Made by a program: the position numbers and the translations under genes | The notes under the pieces: generated by a model | The model's input: the letters and a program-made list of their open reading frames with translations, nothing else | Database searches by the model: none | What the model was told of the DNA's origin: nothing | In this document: piece by piece, positions 51,501 to 64,000 of the stretch | How the letters are laid out: each line of letters opens with the position of its first letter | How positions within the stretch are numbered: the stretch's first letter is position 1 | Source of the DNA: Larus michahellis | Lineage: Eukaryota; Chordata; Aves; Charadriiformes; Laridae | DNA length: 64,000 bases | Direction: 5' to 3' | Assembly (NCBI RefSeq): GCF_964199755.1 | Contig: NC_133900.1 | Span: 73,826,727 to 73,890,726 of the forward strand

Positions 51501-54500
51501 ATTTGCAAATAGTAGCTCAGTAAAATCCCAGGTGAGTCAGAGGGCGTTGTGGCAGAGTATGAGATCCAGATACTTTTCTCCCAAGGTGCTTGTCTGATTT
51601 GCCTTTTGGCCACAGGAGATTGCTTGTTGCCTCTCATACAGTGTTTCCAATGTGGTGTGTTTGCGGTGGTTTTGTGTTAGTTGTTTCTTGCGCGTACAGT
51701 CTTCTTCAGAGTTTTCTTAAAAGTTGTTACAACAAAATGCTGGGGGTACTGGCAGAAATACAGGGGTGCACACAACTGAATCTGAGGTTTCCTGTTCCTT
51801 TTTAAGCTCTGCTCCTCTGAAGGAGGATGAGGAAGGGTGGGGCAGAGGTTTTGGTGCTGTGTCAGGAGTCAAGGATGCGTATGCGGTGAGGGGTGACTGC
51901 TCTTTGGCAGCACTGAATCTGCAGTTTAAACCTTTGGCTCCAGATCCAGTGATGAGGAATTCTGTCTTAACATGCTGTCACGTTAAAATGTCCAGTACTC
52001 TTCCCCACCCCGTTTTGTTTTTCTTTTGTTAAGCAGTGATCACCGGGCATCAAATGCTACAAAAGATAATAAATTATGAAAACCAAAGAGTTAGAATTTA
52101 GGAGGTTTTGAAATTTGTTAGGTCTTCTCTTTTGTTTTTTCTGATTCTCAGCTCTCTCTTCCCATCTTTATTTGCATGTTACTGATAATGTAATTCTTAA
52201 GCTTTTTAAGTTGATTTAGCTCTATAGGTTGTTTTGCCTATATAATTTTCACTGAGTGAACAGGATTTGCCATTTAAAGTCTTTGCATTTTTGCATTTCC
52301 ATTAGCCCTGGGAGTTTTCTTTGAGAGAGTTTCTTTACTTTTGCTGCTGCCTCTAGTCACAGAAGTCACCAGTATCAGATGTTTGTTTGGTCATCTTACA
52401 AAAACAAACATGATTTTCTCTACAAATCTAACCTGCTTTCAATTACCTGGCTCATCTGGCATCTTGAAAAATTTTGTGGTGTTTACTTACTTAAGCTTTC
52501 TACAAGGATATTGCACATTGTAACAGTATGTAGAGGTATGTCAGATTACTGCACTTGGGCAAAGAATTATCATTTCAGGCAAAAGTACGGTTAATTGACA
52601 CACCCTGTATGATTCATGCTAAAGGTGGAAGCTTGAAAGAGATGGATAAATTTAACAGGACAAAAGAAAAAATCATGCTAAAACGCTCCCTGATAATCTA
52701 GCACATTGTTAATTAAAGCAACCATTTCTTTAAAAAGGCCCCTCATTGCATAAGATCTGTTTGTGAAATTGCTGATTTGTCACAGCAGAGACAGGTAAGG
52801 AGGAGTGTTATTTCCTCAAAATGGCCAAGCCTTAAGGATGCCGTTCAAAATCTATGATTTCGGAGCTTTTTTAAGAGCTGAACTGCAGAAATTTGTGATT
52901 GCAAAAGAAGAAAGTACCTCTCTTCAGCCAGTCAGCTTTTCAAAATTCTTTGATTTTCAATACTTTGTTTTTTGCTTCAGTCCTGACTCATGTAGATGGT
53001 GTTCATTTGGCTTTTAGGAGCTCAGATGTGTTGAAGAGCTCTGCATAGCCACGTATGGACTCCACCAGCCGCACGTTCTGCAGTCCCTAAACATTTTTGA
53101 AGAACCTGGCTACCTTCCAAGCTTTAGACTTATTTTCAGATGAGTTTTCAGATTTCAGATTTTTTCAGATTTCAGGCAAATGAGTTGAAGCATCTCTTTC
53201 ACATGTGTGTGGATCAGTATTCATATGTCTGATTATATGGTAGCCATACCTTAGAAGTAGTTCATTGTTGTGAAGTAGCTGCTTCTAGATGTCAGAGTTC
53301 ACATCTCTGGAGGAAAGACTGACCCTGACAAACTCAATGCAGAGGGCAGTAGGATTAGAGGGAGCAATGATATGAGGATGCCCCATTCTGTCAGAGCATA
53401 CCATATATTTTGAAAAATCTTCAAAACCACCTTCTTGTTTCTCTGAGAAGTCCCAGACAAAGCTGCCTTCCTGTGCAGCAGTTGCTTGTCTGTGGTAGTC
53501 TGGTGGTTACTGTGATCACAAGGTTTAGCACTGAGGAAAAAAGGAAACTCGCTTTTTCTCAGACTGGTCCCTTACGTTGCCTGGGGGCACCGCAGAATGG
53601 CCTTGGGAGAACAGTAGTTCAGGTGGGAACTGCCAGGGATGGTGAGGGGAGATGCTATCTAGAGGTTTGTTTTTCTCTCCTTGTTCCTCTTTTTCTTTCA
53701 TATGCAAATCCTGGTTTCTAAAGAGAAACATGAGGTTTATGTGTGTGGTAACAGTCTTCCAAGACAATAAAATTGTAACAGTCAATAACTATCCACATCT
53801 AATGATGACAGGACAAAAATGTGCCATCTTCATTTGATAAAAGGAAGAGACCAGTTAGACATTAGGGGAAAGCTTTCTAGCCAAGGGGTAGCAACACAGC
53901 GGACCAGGCTTTTTAGGAAGTTTGCAGAATCTTCTTTTTAAGAACAGAATGGGTTGATGTAGATATATTAACGCTACCTCGTTGCTAGAGGACCTGCTGA
54001 GGACTCTGTGTCCATGTTTCAAGACTTCTGCAATTGTAATAGAAGAAATGAAAAATCGAAGATATGATGAAGAGCAGATACGATGGTGTGAAGTCAGTAG
54101 TTTGGAAAATTACTTTTTACAGCAACATTTTGGAGGAATCTGAGCAGCACAGAGTGACATTTGTCAATGTCAGAGAAAGAGATCCCGCATGAATAGATGT
54201 CTGAGTTGATTTAAGCCAAAACCAGGATTAGTTTGATCCTGAAAGGTAGTCTGTAGTAGAGAGATTTCATTTAGAAAGATTCAGCAAGTTTTAGAGGCAG
54301 CTTTTGTGTGGGAATTCAGGTAGAGGATTTAGTAAAAAATTTTGCTTATAATATGTGCAGATAGTAAGATACCAGATGGAAGGAAAGTAACATGCAGTGA
54401 GAAGTAGCTGTATTGATGATTTGGGGCTCACACAAGTTACAGTTCTAAGCAAATATAAGATGAGCCCTTCTATGGAAGAAGTGGTACAAGAAATGTAGCA

Positions 54501-55295
54501 AGTATTAATTGTAAAACCTCATTGTAAATTGTATGAGAACTCATTGTAAAAAACCAGAAGTTTTGAGCTTCTATTAAAACATGGTTTGTGTGTGTGTAAA
54601 AGTTCTTTTCTGAGAGCATCGGGGGGTTTGATAAAGTGGGTATCACCCATACCTATAAACTTTGGCTTTCTTTAGAAAAACAAATTCCTGGGTAGATTGC
54701 TAGAGCTTAGCTAAGGTGAATAGAGGAGAAGCATTCTCAAATCAAAAATTCTCAAACCTGTTTCTAGTCCAAGGGCAAGAGTTTTTTTGTTCATGATAGC
54801 TACTTTGTGCCTTTCGTTGGCAATTCCTCACTTCGGGTCTAAGGCTGTATTCAGATACATATTGCTATGTTGTTGACTCTTGAGTTTAATAAAGGTTGTT
54901 AACCCCCGGCAAGGACTGCAGTGTCTGAGATAAGGATTCCTTTCAAAATGCTGTTCTCTGCAGAATTAGCAGCTTGTCTGCTTTTTCACCATACTACAGC
55001 ACAAGAAACTGGTGGGCGGGCTGCTTACATGAGGTGCTATTACAAAAATATTGTGCATTTTAAACAGAGTAATCAAACTCTAGGATCCTGAAAGGGTAGA
55101 TGAAATTCAGCTAAATTCAACCTTTGAAGCAGAGGTTCCTGACGTCATATAACCTATTAACTGTCTATTTCTCTTTAATCAAAATACAGAGATCACTTTT
55201 TTCCTAGCCTTATTCAAAACAGTAACTGTGACGTTTTAGTTGAAAAGCCTTTACAGAATAATTATTGAACTTGCTTTATTTTAACATGTTTCTAG
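45049..55295 (+). other. ATP10D: ATP10D intron 1 (about 10.2 kb)
   Basis: The intron runs from the donor at 45049 to the acceptor TTTCTAG ending at 55295, preceded by a pyrimidine-rich tract; a second possible acceptor, TTTCAG, ends at 55330. Beyond the CpG island it is AT-rich, with A-rich tracts near 51410 and 51490. No CR1 copy or additional exon is recognised. Confidence 0.65.
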
Positions 55296-55335
55296 GTAGA
55301 GGTCGCTCCTTCGATTAGAAAGTGTTTCAGGCACA

Positions 55336-55604
55336 ATGGCAGATCCCATCCGCTGGGCCAGATACCGTTGGCAGCGACTGATATCTACAGAGGGCGGAGA
55401 AGGTAGCAGCAGCAGCAATTCAAGTAACAAGTGCTATCAATCATCAAAAACTATTGGCAAACATAGGGTAGTGATACCCTGTTTGGGACATTTTAAGGAA
55501 GAGTATGAAAAAGTATCAAAACTGTACATGAACAACAAAATACGGACTACTAAGTATACATTATTGAATTTTTTACCACGGAATTTATTTGAACAATTTC
55601 ACAG
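55336..55604 (+). CDS. ATP10D: ATP10D first coding exon: N-terminus of class-5 P4-ATPase
   Basis: The ATG at 55336 is preceded in frame by a TAG at 55297-55299, so it is the first usable start in this exon. The product opens [20 protein letters not shown], has a Ser/Asn-rich low-complexity patch (SSSSNSSN) and then the conserved P4-ATPase N-terminus, [20 protein letters not shown] followed by EQFHR. Mammalian ATP10D begins with a similar WARYHWRRLI motif. The exon ends inside an arginine codon at GTAATT. ATP10D is a P4 lipid flippase, reported in mammals to translocate glucosylceramide from the outer to the cytosolic leaflet with a CDC50 partner. Confidence 0.95.
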
Positions 55605-56324
55605 GTAATTAACTCCTTTTGATTGTGGTAGTTCTTCTGAAGTGTAATCCTTTTATTTAAATGTGTGTGTTACAATATAGACGGGTATTCAAAAATTATT
55701 ATTCTTCCCGACCTGCTAGTCATTTCTGAAAAGTTTGTGTTATTTGGCCAAAGTCTCTTGAGTATCGTCAGTGTTGGGCTAATCCTTTATCCATAGGTTA
55801 TGTAATTTCCACTCATTCTGTTCTTCAGATTATTGAAATATTCCATACTCTTGGGGCACTGCCACACAGTGTGATTGTCAGCTCATTTCCTGCAAATGTG
55901 TTTTTCCCCTTCCTCATGCCTTTCTCTGTTGCCAATTTTTTTCATCCTCCTCCTGCTTTGGAGGACTGCTGGTTTGTAAAGTTATGCAGGGAGGTTGTAG
56001 GATGGCTCCCTTCTTAAAATGTGTCATCTCCCCCAGGAAATGACAAAATTAAGTTTAAAGGACCTGGAAATTTGTCAGAGTGCCAATTTACCCAAGCCTC
56101 ACTAAAAGACAGGTCCAAGTCTGGAGAACAGGTTTAAAAATGCAGGAAAATTCTTGGTTTCTGCGTCTTCTGATCATGCATGTGGATATTTAGTTCTTAA
56201 ATTGCAGTTGGGGTGAAGAAAAGATAAATTACTGCTAACTTAAGTGTCTATATAGCATGGAGTGGGGGAATAAGGATGACTGACTGCTAGCACGGCTAAC
56301 TCCTGTATTTTGTCTTTGTTTCAG
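55605..56324 (+). other. ATP10D: ATP10D intron 2
   Basis: A 720-base intron from GTAATT to TTTCAG, without recognisable elements. Confidence 0.9.
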
Positions 56325-56519
56325 AGTTGCCAATTTGTATTTCCTATTCCTAGTTGTCCTAAATTGGATTCCTCTGGTGGAAGCCTTCCAAAAAGAAATT
56401 ACAATGCTACCTCTAGTAGCGGTTCTGACAATTATTGCAGTGAAAGATGGTCTGGAAGATTACTCAAAGTACAAAATGGATAAACAGATAAACAACTTAC
56501 TAACCAAAGTATATAGCAG
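56325..56519 (+). CDS. ATP10D: ATP10D second coding exon: TM1 and TM2
   Basis: This 195-bp exon completes the arginine codon and encodes VANLYFLFLVVLNWIPLVEA (TM1), then FQKEITMLPLVAVLTIIAVK (TM2) and the cytosolic segment DGLEDYSKYKMDKQINNLLT, ending KVYSR across the next junction. The PL(V)xVL and KDG(L/I)ED motifs are characteristic of P4-ATPases. The N-terminal cytosolic strand leading to the actuator domain begins here. Splice sites are canonical (TTTCAG, GTAAGA). Confidence 0.96.
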
Positions 56520-56616
56520 GTAAGAGACAACAGTTTATTGTTTATTGTTATTATTTGATTATCAGTATATGTGAAAAAGTTGTTGATAAATCCTTTGGTT
56601 TACCTTCTGGATACTC

Positions 56617-56720
56617 ACAGAGTCATAAAATGATTAAAGTTGGCAGGGGTCTCTGGAGGTCATCTAGTCCAACCCTCTGCTCAACACAGGTCTAATTAGA
56701 TCAGGTTGCTCGGGGACTAG
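56617..56720 (-). mobile_element. CR1 LINE 3' fragment, antisense
   Basis: Begins CACAGAGTCATAAAATGATT, then GTTGGCAGGGGTCTCTGGAG and TCATCTAGTCCAACCCTCTG, and ends near AGATCAGGTTGCTCGGGGAC. This is the reverse complement of a CR1 terminus, diverged and only about 100 bases long. It lies just 98 bases downstream of an ATP10D coding exon. Confidence 0.85.
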
Positions 56721-59700
56721 TCTAATTGAGTCTTGATCACCAGTTTTGCTAAATGGATATCAAATTAGTGTAAAATTTTCTGAAAAAAACTGCTCATTGG
56801 TTGAGGCAAGAGTGTTCATGCATGAGTGTGTACTGTATTAAGCAAGGTGGTTTAACTAGTTAAGCATTGTTGTACACAGTGTTTGTTTTGAAAGGTGTAT
56901 TTTTAATTCCTCTAAAATTGCTGTAAGCATAATGAAAATTCAAAGGTTGCTAATTTATCACTGTATTGGTAAAGCTCGTTAACAGTACCTGTATTTACGC
57001 ATAATGTAATAACACTTCCCCAAACAGAATTGAGACCATTTCCTATTTGAGTGCATCACGTAGTTAGGTACCAATTTAGCATCTCTTCCACAGTGCAGGA
57101 CTGCAGTATCACAGTCTGTAGGTGCAGGTCAGGAGTGGATCATGCTAGTGGTGAGAGGCGTGCTGGCAGGCATTTATTATGCATGGATAATAAAAAGACA
57201 GGAATGTAAACTGATCACATTCTAAATTAACTGGCAGAAAACGTCTTTTAGTGCACGTCAGTACTGCCCACGTCATTGTTTCTCTTATACCTGTCATAAA
57301 AGGATATTTTGAGACTCATTCAAAGCCTGTAAAATTCAAGAAAAAGGGTCCGCTATACTTCCTTTATCTTTTCTTGCATGTTATGTGGTCATGCAGGGAA
57401 CCAAGTATTTTGAAAAACATCACTTTTCAGGTGTTGTAGTAGCCATCACAAATAGCACCTGTAGGAGAGGACTGATTGGCAATTTGGCACTTTGACAAAT
57501 TCAGTAAGCTCTGAGCAGTAACATACAGTAGTTGCTGTAGTGCCAAACCACATTGAAAGCTCCCTCTTTTCATTAAAGACACACCTTTTCCTAGTGAAGG
57601 CAATGCACTGAAAATAAACTTTTCTAAAATCTTAAGGTGGTAGCTGGTTATGCCAATTGATAAACTCCGTACTGTAGACATGACCTTAATCAGCCCATGC
57701 AGCAGGTTCGCAATCTGATGCTACATCACCATTAAATATATTGTGATGTTACTCAGCAGATGGAGTCTCCAGCTTTCAGGCATTTGCCATACTCTATTGG
57801 TATTTTAAGAGCTAGCTCATAACCATAGAAAAAGTCTGGACTATCATTTTATATCATCGCAGTAAAACCAAACAACTTTTTCTTCTGCAAACAGGAATAT
57901 ATGTAGCAGCTTTCCCAGAAATATTCTATTCAACCTATAAAAATTTGAGCTTGAAACAAGAAATTGGGCAATTGAGGAAGATAAACGTTTTCTTTCTTTT
58001 TCATGTCTGCAAAGAAGGCTTAAGGGAGAAGCTGGGTTATCTCTGGTATAAATTGTCACATATCCTGAAAGAATTCATTGACAGAAAGCTGAAGCACTGA
58101 ATATCCACGTTACTGAAAACTCTCTGTTACTTGCAATCTCATACCAATTGGCAATGAAGCAGCATTGTTTTCTGATCTTCTTTTCTGGTTTTATTCCTTC
58201 CCTGTCACCAAAAATATGTAATAATCAGTGGCCACATTAGTCATCTGTAAAAATTCCTTCTTGTGCCTACAAGTATTTAGGTTTTGTAATTTTTTTTTCT
58301 TCTTAGTTTCTTTATTATGAATTATTTCACATAGTATAATCTGGTTTTAAAAAATAAGGTTGGAGGCATGGTTCAGGAGAATTAAATCTTATTGGTACAA
58401 AAATGATTGTCCACTGTGTGTGAGCTGATTTATCTTAAAGTTCTGTTCATCTCACATTAGGATTCAGAATTTTTTAACTTGTTCAACAAGAATCCCTTAG
58501 AAATTGTAATGACAGTGCGCACATTTAATCAGGAATAGTCATATCAATTGTAAACTAGCTAATGTTGAATACAATTCCCAGTTATTTTCTTGCCGTGCAT
58601 TTGTTCACCTGGAGAAGTTGTATACATTATACATGTCGTCTGTATAATTTTACTTCCGCATTAGATACTGATATCTACACAGCTACTGAGACAAGTGCCC
58701 AATAAAATGACTCTTGGTATCTCAACATAACTAAGCAGTAGTTATGCTTGGAAGGTGGTAGGCAACTTGTTTGTATCTGAAGATAATTTGCATGAAGCGT
58801 TTTCAGGAAGGTCAGTGATCCTTCGTTCTTGAACTCTTGTGAGGCTTGCCTTTATACAAAGTTAAGTATTTGTAATAGAAACTAGTTTCACTGTGCTCTG
58901 TTGTGCATGACAAAATGTGCCAGTCTCAGTGCCTTGCTAAATCTAATGGGGCAACTAGATGCTAGTTTCTGTGCTTTTTTGACAAATCTGATCACACACA
59001 CCCGCCCTTATTTGCTTTTGCTTATGGCAAATCTCTGACATCCATAGTTTCAGAGTTTTCAACCTGCTACTCTTTGGAGTTCAGGAATTTATCCATTTGA
59101 TAGATCAGAATTATTGTATTTGCCTTAAATACACAGAGCCTGAAGCTGATATTTCCAGGAAAGCTTATTTCTATCTTGAAAAGGTGATAAAATAAGATAA
59201 TGTTGCTTAAAATGTGGGCTTTTTTCTCTTTTATCTTTCCCTTGTGGAGTGATAAAACATATCAACAAACAATAAAATGCGCTAATGTGCACTTGAATTT
59301 AGTTTGTAGTTGTTGCTATGATGTTAAATACTCAGTTATCAATTCCTTTGACTAAGTTATCGTTTTATAGTAGTAGGAGCTTACATAAATAGCCATGAAT
59401 CCCAAAGTATAACGCACTTCTGTTTGAGCATCTGCTAAAATCATGTAGTTCGTGTCATTTCAGTAGGTGAAGATTTCAGTGGTGAGGTGATTATGATGGG
59501 AAAATCCATTTATTCCCCCACTGACCTGCTGCTAAAGACAGTTAAACTTTTTGCCTGACTTTGTGCTGAGCTGGATAAGAATATGTCCATGATCCATCTG
59601 CTGCATCAGCAGCAGGAGAGATAACTTTGCTGGCTGATATTCTTTTCTTCTCTCTTGAATATATTTCTATTTCATTCCAAGCCTTGCATGTAGATGTGTT

Positions 59701-61471
59701 ATAATGAATATTCTTTACAAATGCATGTTTATGCAAATCACTCTATGTATTTGAAATCCAGATATAATTTCATATACAGTTTTTCTTTATGGAATTGCCA
59801 TCTGGAAAGAATAATCCTTTCTACAAGATTCTTCCTTACCTTTAGCTTTCCTTTCCTCTCTCAGACTCCAGCCTGGCAAAAGGAAAGTGGGACTTGCCCA
59901 GGTGCATCAAGTAAAAAGAAGCGTCATATACTTTCAGTCTCACGTTTATTGAATAGGTAGCAATTTAAAAGATAAATAATTGCCATCTCCTGAGGACTAA
60001 TCACAACACTGGAAACACAGAGAAATAGGGTTTTGTCATTTTCAGTGAAATACACGGTAGTTAGAAATAATACAGAGATGCAAGAGTACCAGCATTTTTC
60101 TCTTGTTTTTTAATCTCTAGTAAATAATTACTTCAAGGATAAATCAAAGGGTTGCTTTGTCACAAAATCTTTAATTTCCGAATATTTTTGTGGTTTTGCA
60201 AGTTCCAGTTCACTTTGAAAAATTCCCATAGGAGTCAGTGGCAGAAGTTGACAGCTTTTCACCTGGTATTTTTGTCTTACTACATTAGTAATGCCATTGC
60301 TTTCTTTGTTTATGAGCTTATTTTGTCTTGCTTACCTTTCCATTTCCATCCTTTCTCTAACTCTTCTAGATACAAGCCGTGGAAATAATTTGCTCCCACT
60401 GCCCTCCTGGGTTCTCAAGTCCTTTCCATCCTGTTTGGAGGGTGAGGTGAAAGGGTGCTGTTGTGGAGCGACCAGGGCATTCTGCTCCAGTTGGTGTTGT
60501 ACCCTAATTGGACTCACTTGGCCTTCATAGCCGGGTAAATTGGCCTACACAAAAAGTTATGCTGATGTAGTTTTCAGTACCTGAGAGGCAGTTCTAAACA
60601 AAAGAAAAAAAGATTGCTAGTTTTCAGCCCGCTCAATTTCCTAAATAGATTGACTTTGTCAGCAGCTTTGCAGCTATCAAAGCTTAAGTCATACCTTCAG
60701 TAACTGAGAGTCACATCCTGTTTCAGCAAATCTTCCTTCCCTTTTCCTATTTACCTCTATTATAGGTTGGGTTTTGTTAATTTATGTTAGAAATTTTTCC
60801 TTCAACTCTTTTCTTTCTTCTTCTTCTTTATTTTCAAGGAAATGTATGAAAAGTTAATTACTGCAGTGCTGTTTGAATCCATCCATCTTGTGATAGATGT
60901 GGCTGTAGGTTTGATATAGGTTTTACATGCTTTCCTTTGTGCTGGATTTCCACCTGCATAGAAAACTAGTGATGAGCATCTTAAGAAGAAAATAGTTGTG
61001 GCTTATATTGGTTTAATTTTATGTCAGCTTTTGTTGCTTCCTGGTTTTGCTTTGTTTGCACGTTGAAGGCAGTATAACCACCTCCACACTATCTTCCCTG
61101 GAGAAATTGTCATAATTGTCATCAGTATGCTGATTTATTGTGTGGGCTTTGTATCTTCTGTTTGTAGACGAGCATTTTCAAAAAGGATACTGTCAGATAC
61201 TGCAGGTCCGAAAGGTATGGGTGTAAAGCTTAATACACGGAATATTTTTCTGATTATTTTTTTTTTTGGTCATTAGATGTTTTTTTTTCTTTTTCACTAT
61301 TTGTCAGAAGCATTTTATGTTGCTAGCACTTTGATCAAAGCTAGTAGATAAGTGCCAGTCTACACACAATGGCCCTGTTGCAAAGCTTGTGAGCCTGTGT
61401 TTGCACTGTAGAAGCTACGTGCATTTCCCAACTCCCTGGTGCAAGTGACCTTCTTGGCCAGCTTAGAATGA

Positions 61472-61540
61472 GATAGAATCATAGAATTTTCTAGGTTGGA
61501 AGGGGCCTTGAAGATCATTGAGTCCAACCATCTACCTGTC
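61472..61540 (-). mobile_element. CR1 LINE 3' end fragment, antisense
   Basis: GATAGAATCATAGAATTTTC followed by TAGGTTGGAAGGGGCCTTGA and TCATTGAGTCCAACCATC is the reverse complement of the last roughly 70 bases of a CR1, including the terminal short repeats. Confidence 0.8.
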
Positions 61541-62607
61541 ACTCATGAAGGGAAGGAAGCACAACGTGGAAGGTGACCCTAGCTAGCATAGCCCGGACTA
61601 TACCCCAAAACGGAGGCTGCGGAGAGTACGTGCTCCTCTCCTTGAACGTAGCTTTAGCATTAGTCTGTGCAAGGCAGAAAAGTCAGACAGTCACCGGGGG
61701 CAGTAATAGTACAAAAAAGCACTGCATCCAGACCTGTGCAGTGATGGTAACAGCAACTGAAAGTGTCTTTTCATCGTCCATATTGCACTAGCGTACAACT
61801 GCCTGCCTCCAGCTAGCTCATCAACCGCTCCTTGTTACTTTGCATCCTGTTCACCACTCGGTACCTGGTTGTGTTTGCAGTAAGCTGCTGTGATTGCATA
61901 AAAGGAAGATTCTTCATCTCAGCTGAGGACAGAACAGCAGCTATAAATGGAAAGTTGAAAACAGTTCAAACTTATGCACATCATGCCTGGATATTTCATA
62001 TTAATAAAGAATTTCAACTCCATAGTGATGGGCCTGAGCTTTTATTGACTTCCCTGAGTATTATAGAGTCTTGGTACCTTATATTCAAAATTAATGGAAA
62101 AGTTATTTTAAAAGCCTGTAAATACAAGTATCTATATTCAGAGCATCAGTGAAGTGGTTGCTGAATATTCTTATCTTACTGGTAGATGTTCGTCATGTTG
62201 GGAGATGTACGTTTCTGAAAGGCCCTGTCAGAAGGAAAAAATATTTGTTCTTCCTGGTTGCATAATTGCAAGAAAAAGTGGTGACCCAAAGAGAAATCCT
62301 GAAAAAAAACTGTTTGCTTTCCTGGAATAATGAAAATACAGGAAGCAAGCGGGCTGAATTTTAAATAGAGTTAAAATAATTCTGGGAGGGTGCCTGGAAT
62401 GTAATTCCCAGAAAAACAAGGCTTGGACCCCAGAGCTGATTCTTTGTAATTATATTTACCTTGAGCTAATAGACCAGCTCATTAGAGTTTGTTTAATGAC
62501 TTAGAAGAATAAATTCACGGTTAGACTAGTTTTCTAGTTACAGTGTGTTTCTCTGAGCTTTCAGTTTATGCGTTTGTAAAAAATTACTGGTTTTATCTGT
62601 ATTTCAG

Positions 62608-62812
62608 GAAGGAGAAGAAATACGTAGATGAATGCTGGAAAAATATCAATGTTGGGGACTTCATCCGGCTTTCACGTAATGAAATCATTCCTGCTGACAT
62701 GGTGCTGTTATATTCTAGTGACTTGGATGGGATCTGTTACATTGAAACGGCAGGCCTTGATGGAGAAACCAATCTAAAGCAGAGGCAGGTGGTGAGAGGA
62801 TACTCAGAGCAG
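62608..62812 (+). CDS. ATP10D: ATP10D third coding exon: start of actuator domain
   Basis: This 205-bp exon completes the arginine codon, continues [20 protein letters not shown] and [11 protein letters not shown], then [20 protein letters not shown] and [11 protein letters not shown], ending in phase 0 at GTGATA. The DGET loop is the dephosphorylation motif of the actuator (A) domain, whose glutamate is essential in P4-ATPases. The phosphorylation (DKTG), nucleotide-binding and remaining membrane parts lie past the right edge. All residues expected in this segment are present and no break is seen. Confidence 0.96.
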
Positions 62813-64000
62813 GTGATAATTGTGCATTTCTAGTGGTGTAAGAAAGTTGACATGACAGATGGTCAACTAAAAAAAACCCAAACAACCCAGCCCTCTAGAG
62901 TGCCTAATTCTTGATAGCTCGGCAGTCCCCATCTGAAAACAAAATAACTAGGCAACATCGTTCTGATTTGTTGCTTGAGTTATTTTGGAGCAAATCTGTA
63001 TGTGTTCACTTACTCCGGAGAAAGAGAGATCTATTTCAAGTAATGCAAGCCAGTAAAAATAACTACGGAGATAAATGTCAAGAAGTCATTTATGGTGTAT
63101 ATCATATCATGGGAGAGAAACTGCAATTTTTTAGAAGGCAATTCTGTGCTGTGTAAAGACTAGAGAGAGGAGTAGATACTATCTTCTCTCTTTCATTTTT
63201 TTTCATATTGCAAATGTATTTTTACCTCCATACAATACTTAGTATTATATCTACCCGACAAAATGCTGGAGGCTGGCACAAAGAAGATGATATCGAAAGA
63301 ACAAAGAATCCTGGTATTTCTGCAATCTGTACTGAGTTCTGCTGCTGAAACACCCTGCTGAAAACAACAGCAGGGAGACTTGGTGCTGTCCATGAGAGGC
63401 CATTTAGTCCTTTGGAGATAAAATTACCTGAACTGCTTCTGAATTGTCAGCAGTGGTGAGAAAGTGAGGAGTACCACCTTGTTGTTCATTAAGACTCCCC
63501 TGTTACTTAGCAAGTATTGTAATACCAAAGGCATGATGTGATATCCGTGAACAAAGCGGTTTCTTATCCCCTTTATAGTGAGTGACATGGTTTTGTTTGT
63601 GTTTTTTTCTTTCTTGATTTAATCTTAAAACAATAAGGGAGAAAGGGCTGTTTGATATTTCTGTATATACATATCATTATGAAAGGCAAAATTCAAATGG
63701 TTCTGTAAGTTTACATCATACTGAGGTGGCCTTGATCTCATACCAGCTCCTGCTACCAAGGTCTGATTTCAGTCTCATTCAAGAAAGAGACTGTTTTCTC
63801 TGTTTCCAGGAAACATGCACCAAAATGAACAATTCCTTCAGCATTCAGGGCTGTTTATTTTTGTTCTCAAATTAAAAAAAAAAATAAAATATATAGTCAT
63901 TGTAGAGTCTTCTTGTCAGGACCGCATGGTTTCTTAATGTAGAGCCATGGATCAGCTTCACAGACCTCTAGTGCCTCACCAGCCGAGTTTCAGCCAGAGG
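62813..64000 (+). other. ATP10D: ATP10D intron 4 (partial)
   Basis: It starts GTGATA after the actuator-domain exon and runs off the window. No further ATP10D exon is recognised in this stretch. Confidence 0.8.

Larger units (their letters stand above)
56520..62607 (+). other. ATP10D: ATP10D intron 3 (about 6.1 kb)
   Basis: Bounded by GTAAGA and ATTTCAG, with the split arginine codon matching across it. It carries two minus-oriented CR1 fragments. Frames such as the plus one at 61832-62152 (106 codons) show no recognisable domain. T-rich tracts occur near 58290 and 61255-61295. Confidence 0.85.

Noticed and set aside
61573-62152. 72- and 106-codon frames within ATP10D intron 3
   Set aside because: They do not match any part of ATP10D, which is continuous across this intron by phase and sequence.

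Overview
This is a bird nuclear-genome window of interrupted vertebrate genes. The avian assignment rests on CR1 LINE tails with the ATTCTGTG-type 3' end on both strands and on an LTR that resembles a family I know from bird genomes. No bacterial or phage organisation is present. Three protein-coding genes are recognisable, in the order GABRB1 (+), COMMD8 (-), ATP10D (+), the same order and orientation as on human chromosome 4p12. I see no sign of a previously undescribed system.

Layout. 1-5887 is intron of GABRB1, holding a small CpG-rich island (about 1030-1310) and a minus-oriented retroviral LTR (about 1421-2250) that has been split by a CR1 insertion. Four GABRB1 coding exons follow (5888-6025, 6133-6285, 7589-7839, 14891-15238). 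They encode the end of the extracellular domain, M1-M3, the cytoplasmic loop, M4 and the stop codon, and a poly(A) signal lies at 15575. From about 15600 to 27000 is intergenic DNA with two CR1 copies. COMMD8 runs right to left from a CpG island at about 32000-32530 through coding exons at 32382-32338, 31419-31264, 30232-30080 and 28373-28218. Its very short last coding exon could not be placed securely. A CR1 3' fragment with a 168-codon open remnant lies just upstream of COMMD8. About 33170-44550 is gene-poor intergenic DNA. A large CpG island (about 44560-45500) holds the ATP10D promoter and non-coding first exon. After a roughly 10 kb intron, coding exons lie at 55336-55604, 56325-56519 and 62608-62812, and the gene continues past the right edge.

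The genes are functionally unrelated: a GABA-A receptor channel subunit, a COMM-domain subunit of the Commander/CCC endosomal recycling complex, and a class-5 P4-ATPase lipid flippase. GABRB1 and COMMD8 converge tail to tail, and COMMD8 and ATP10D diverge from separate CpG-island promoters about 12.5 kb apart. The more informative observations are the beta1-specific serine in M2, the CR1-in-LTR nesting beside an intronic CpG island, the unresolved COMMD8 start and C-terminus, and a possible upstream ORF that would overlap the ATP10D start.
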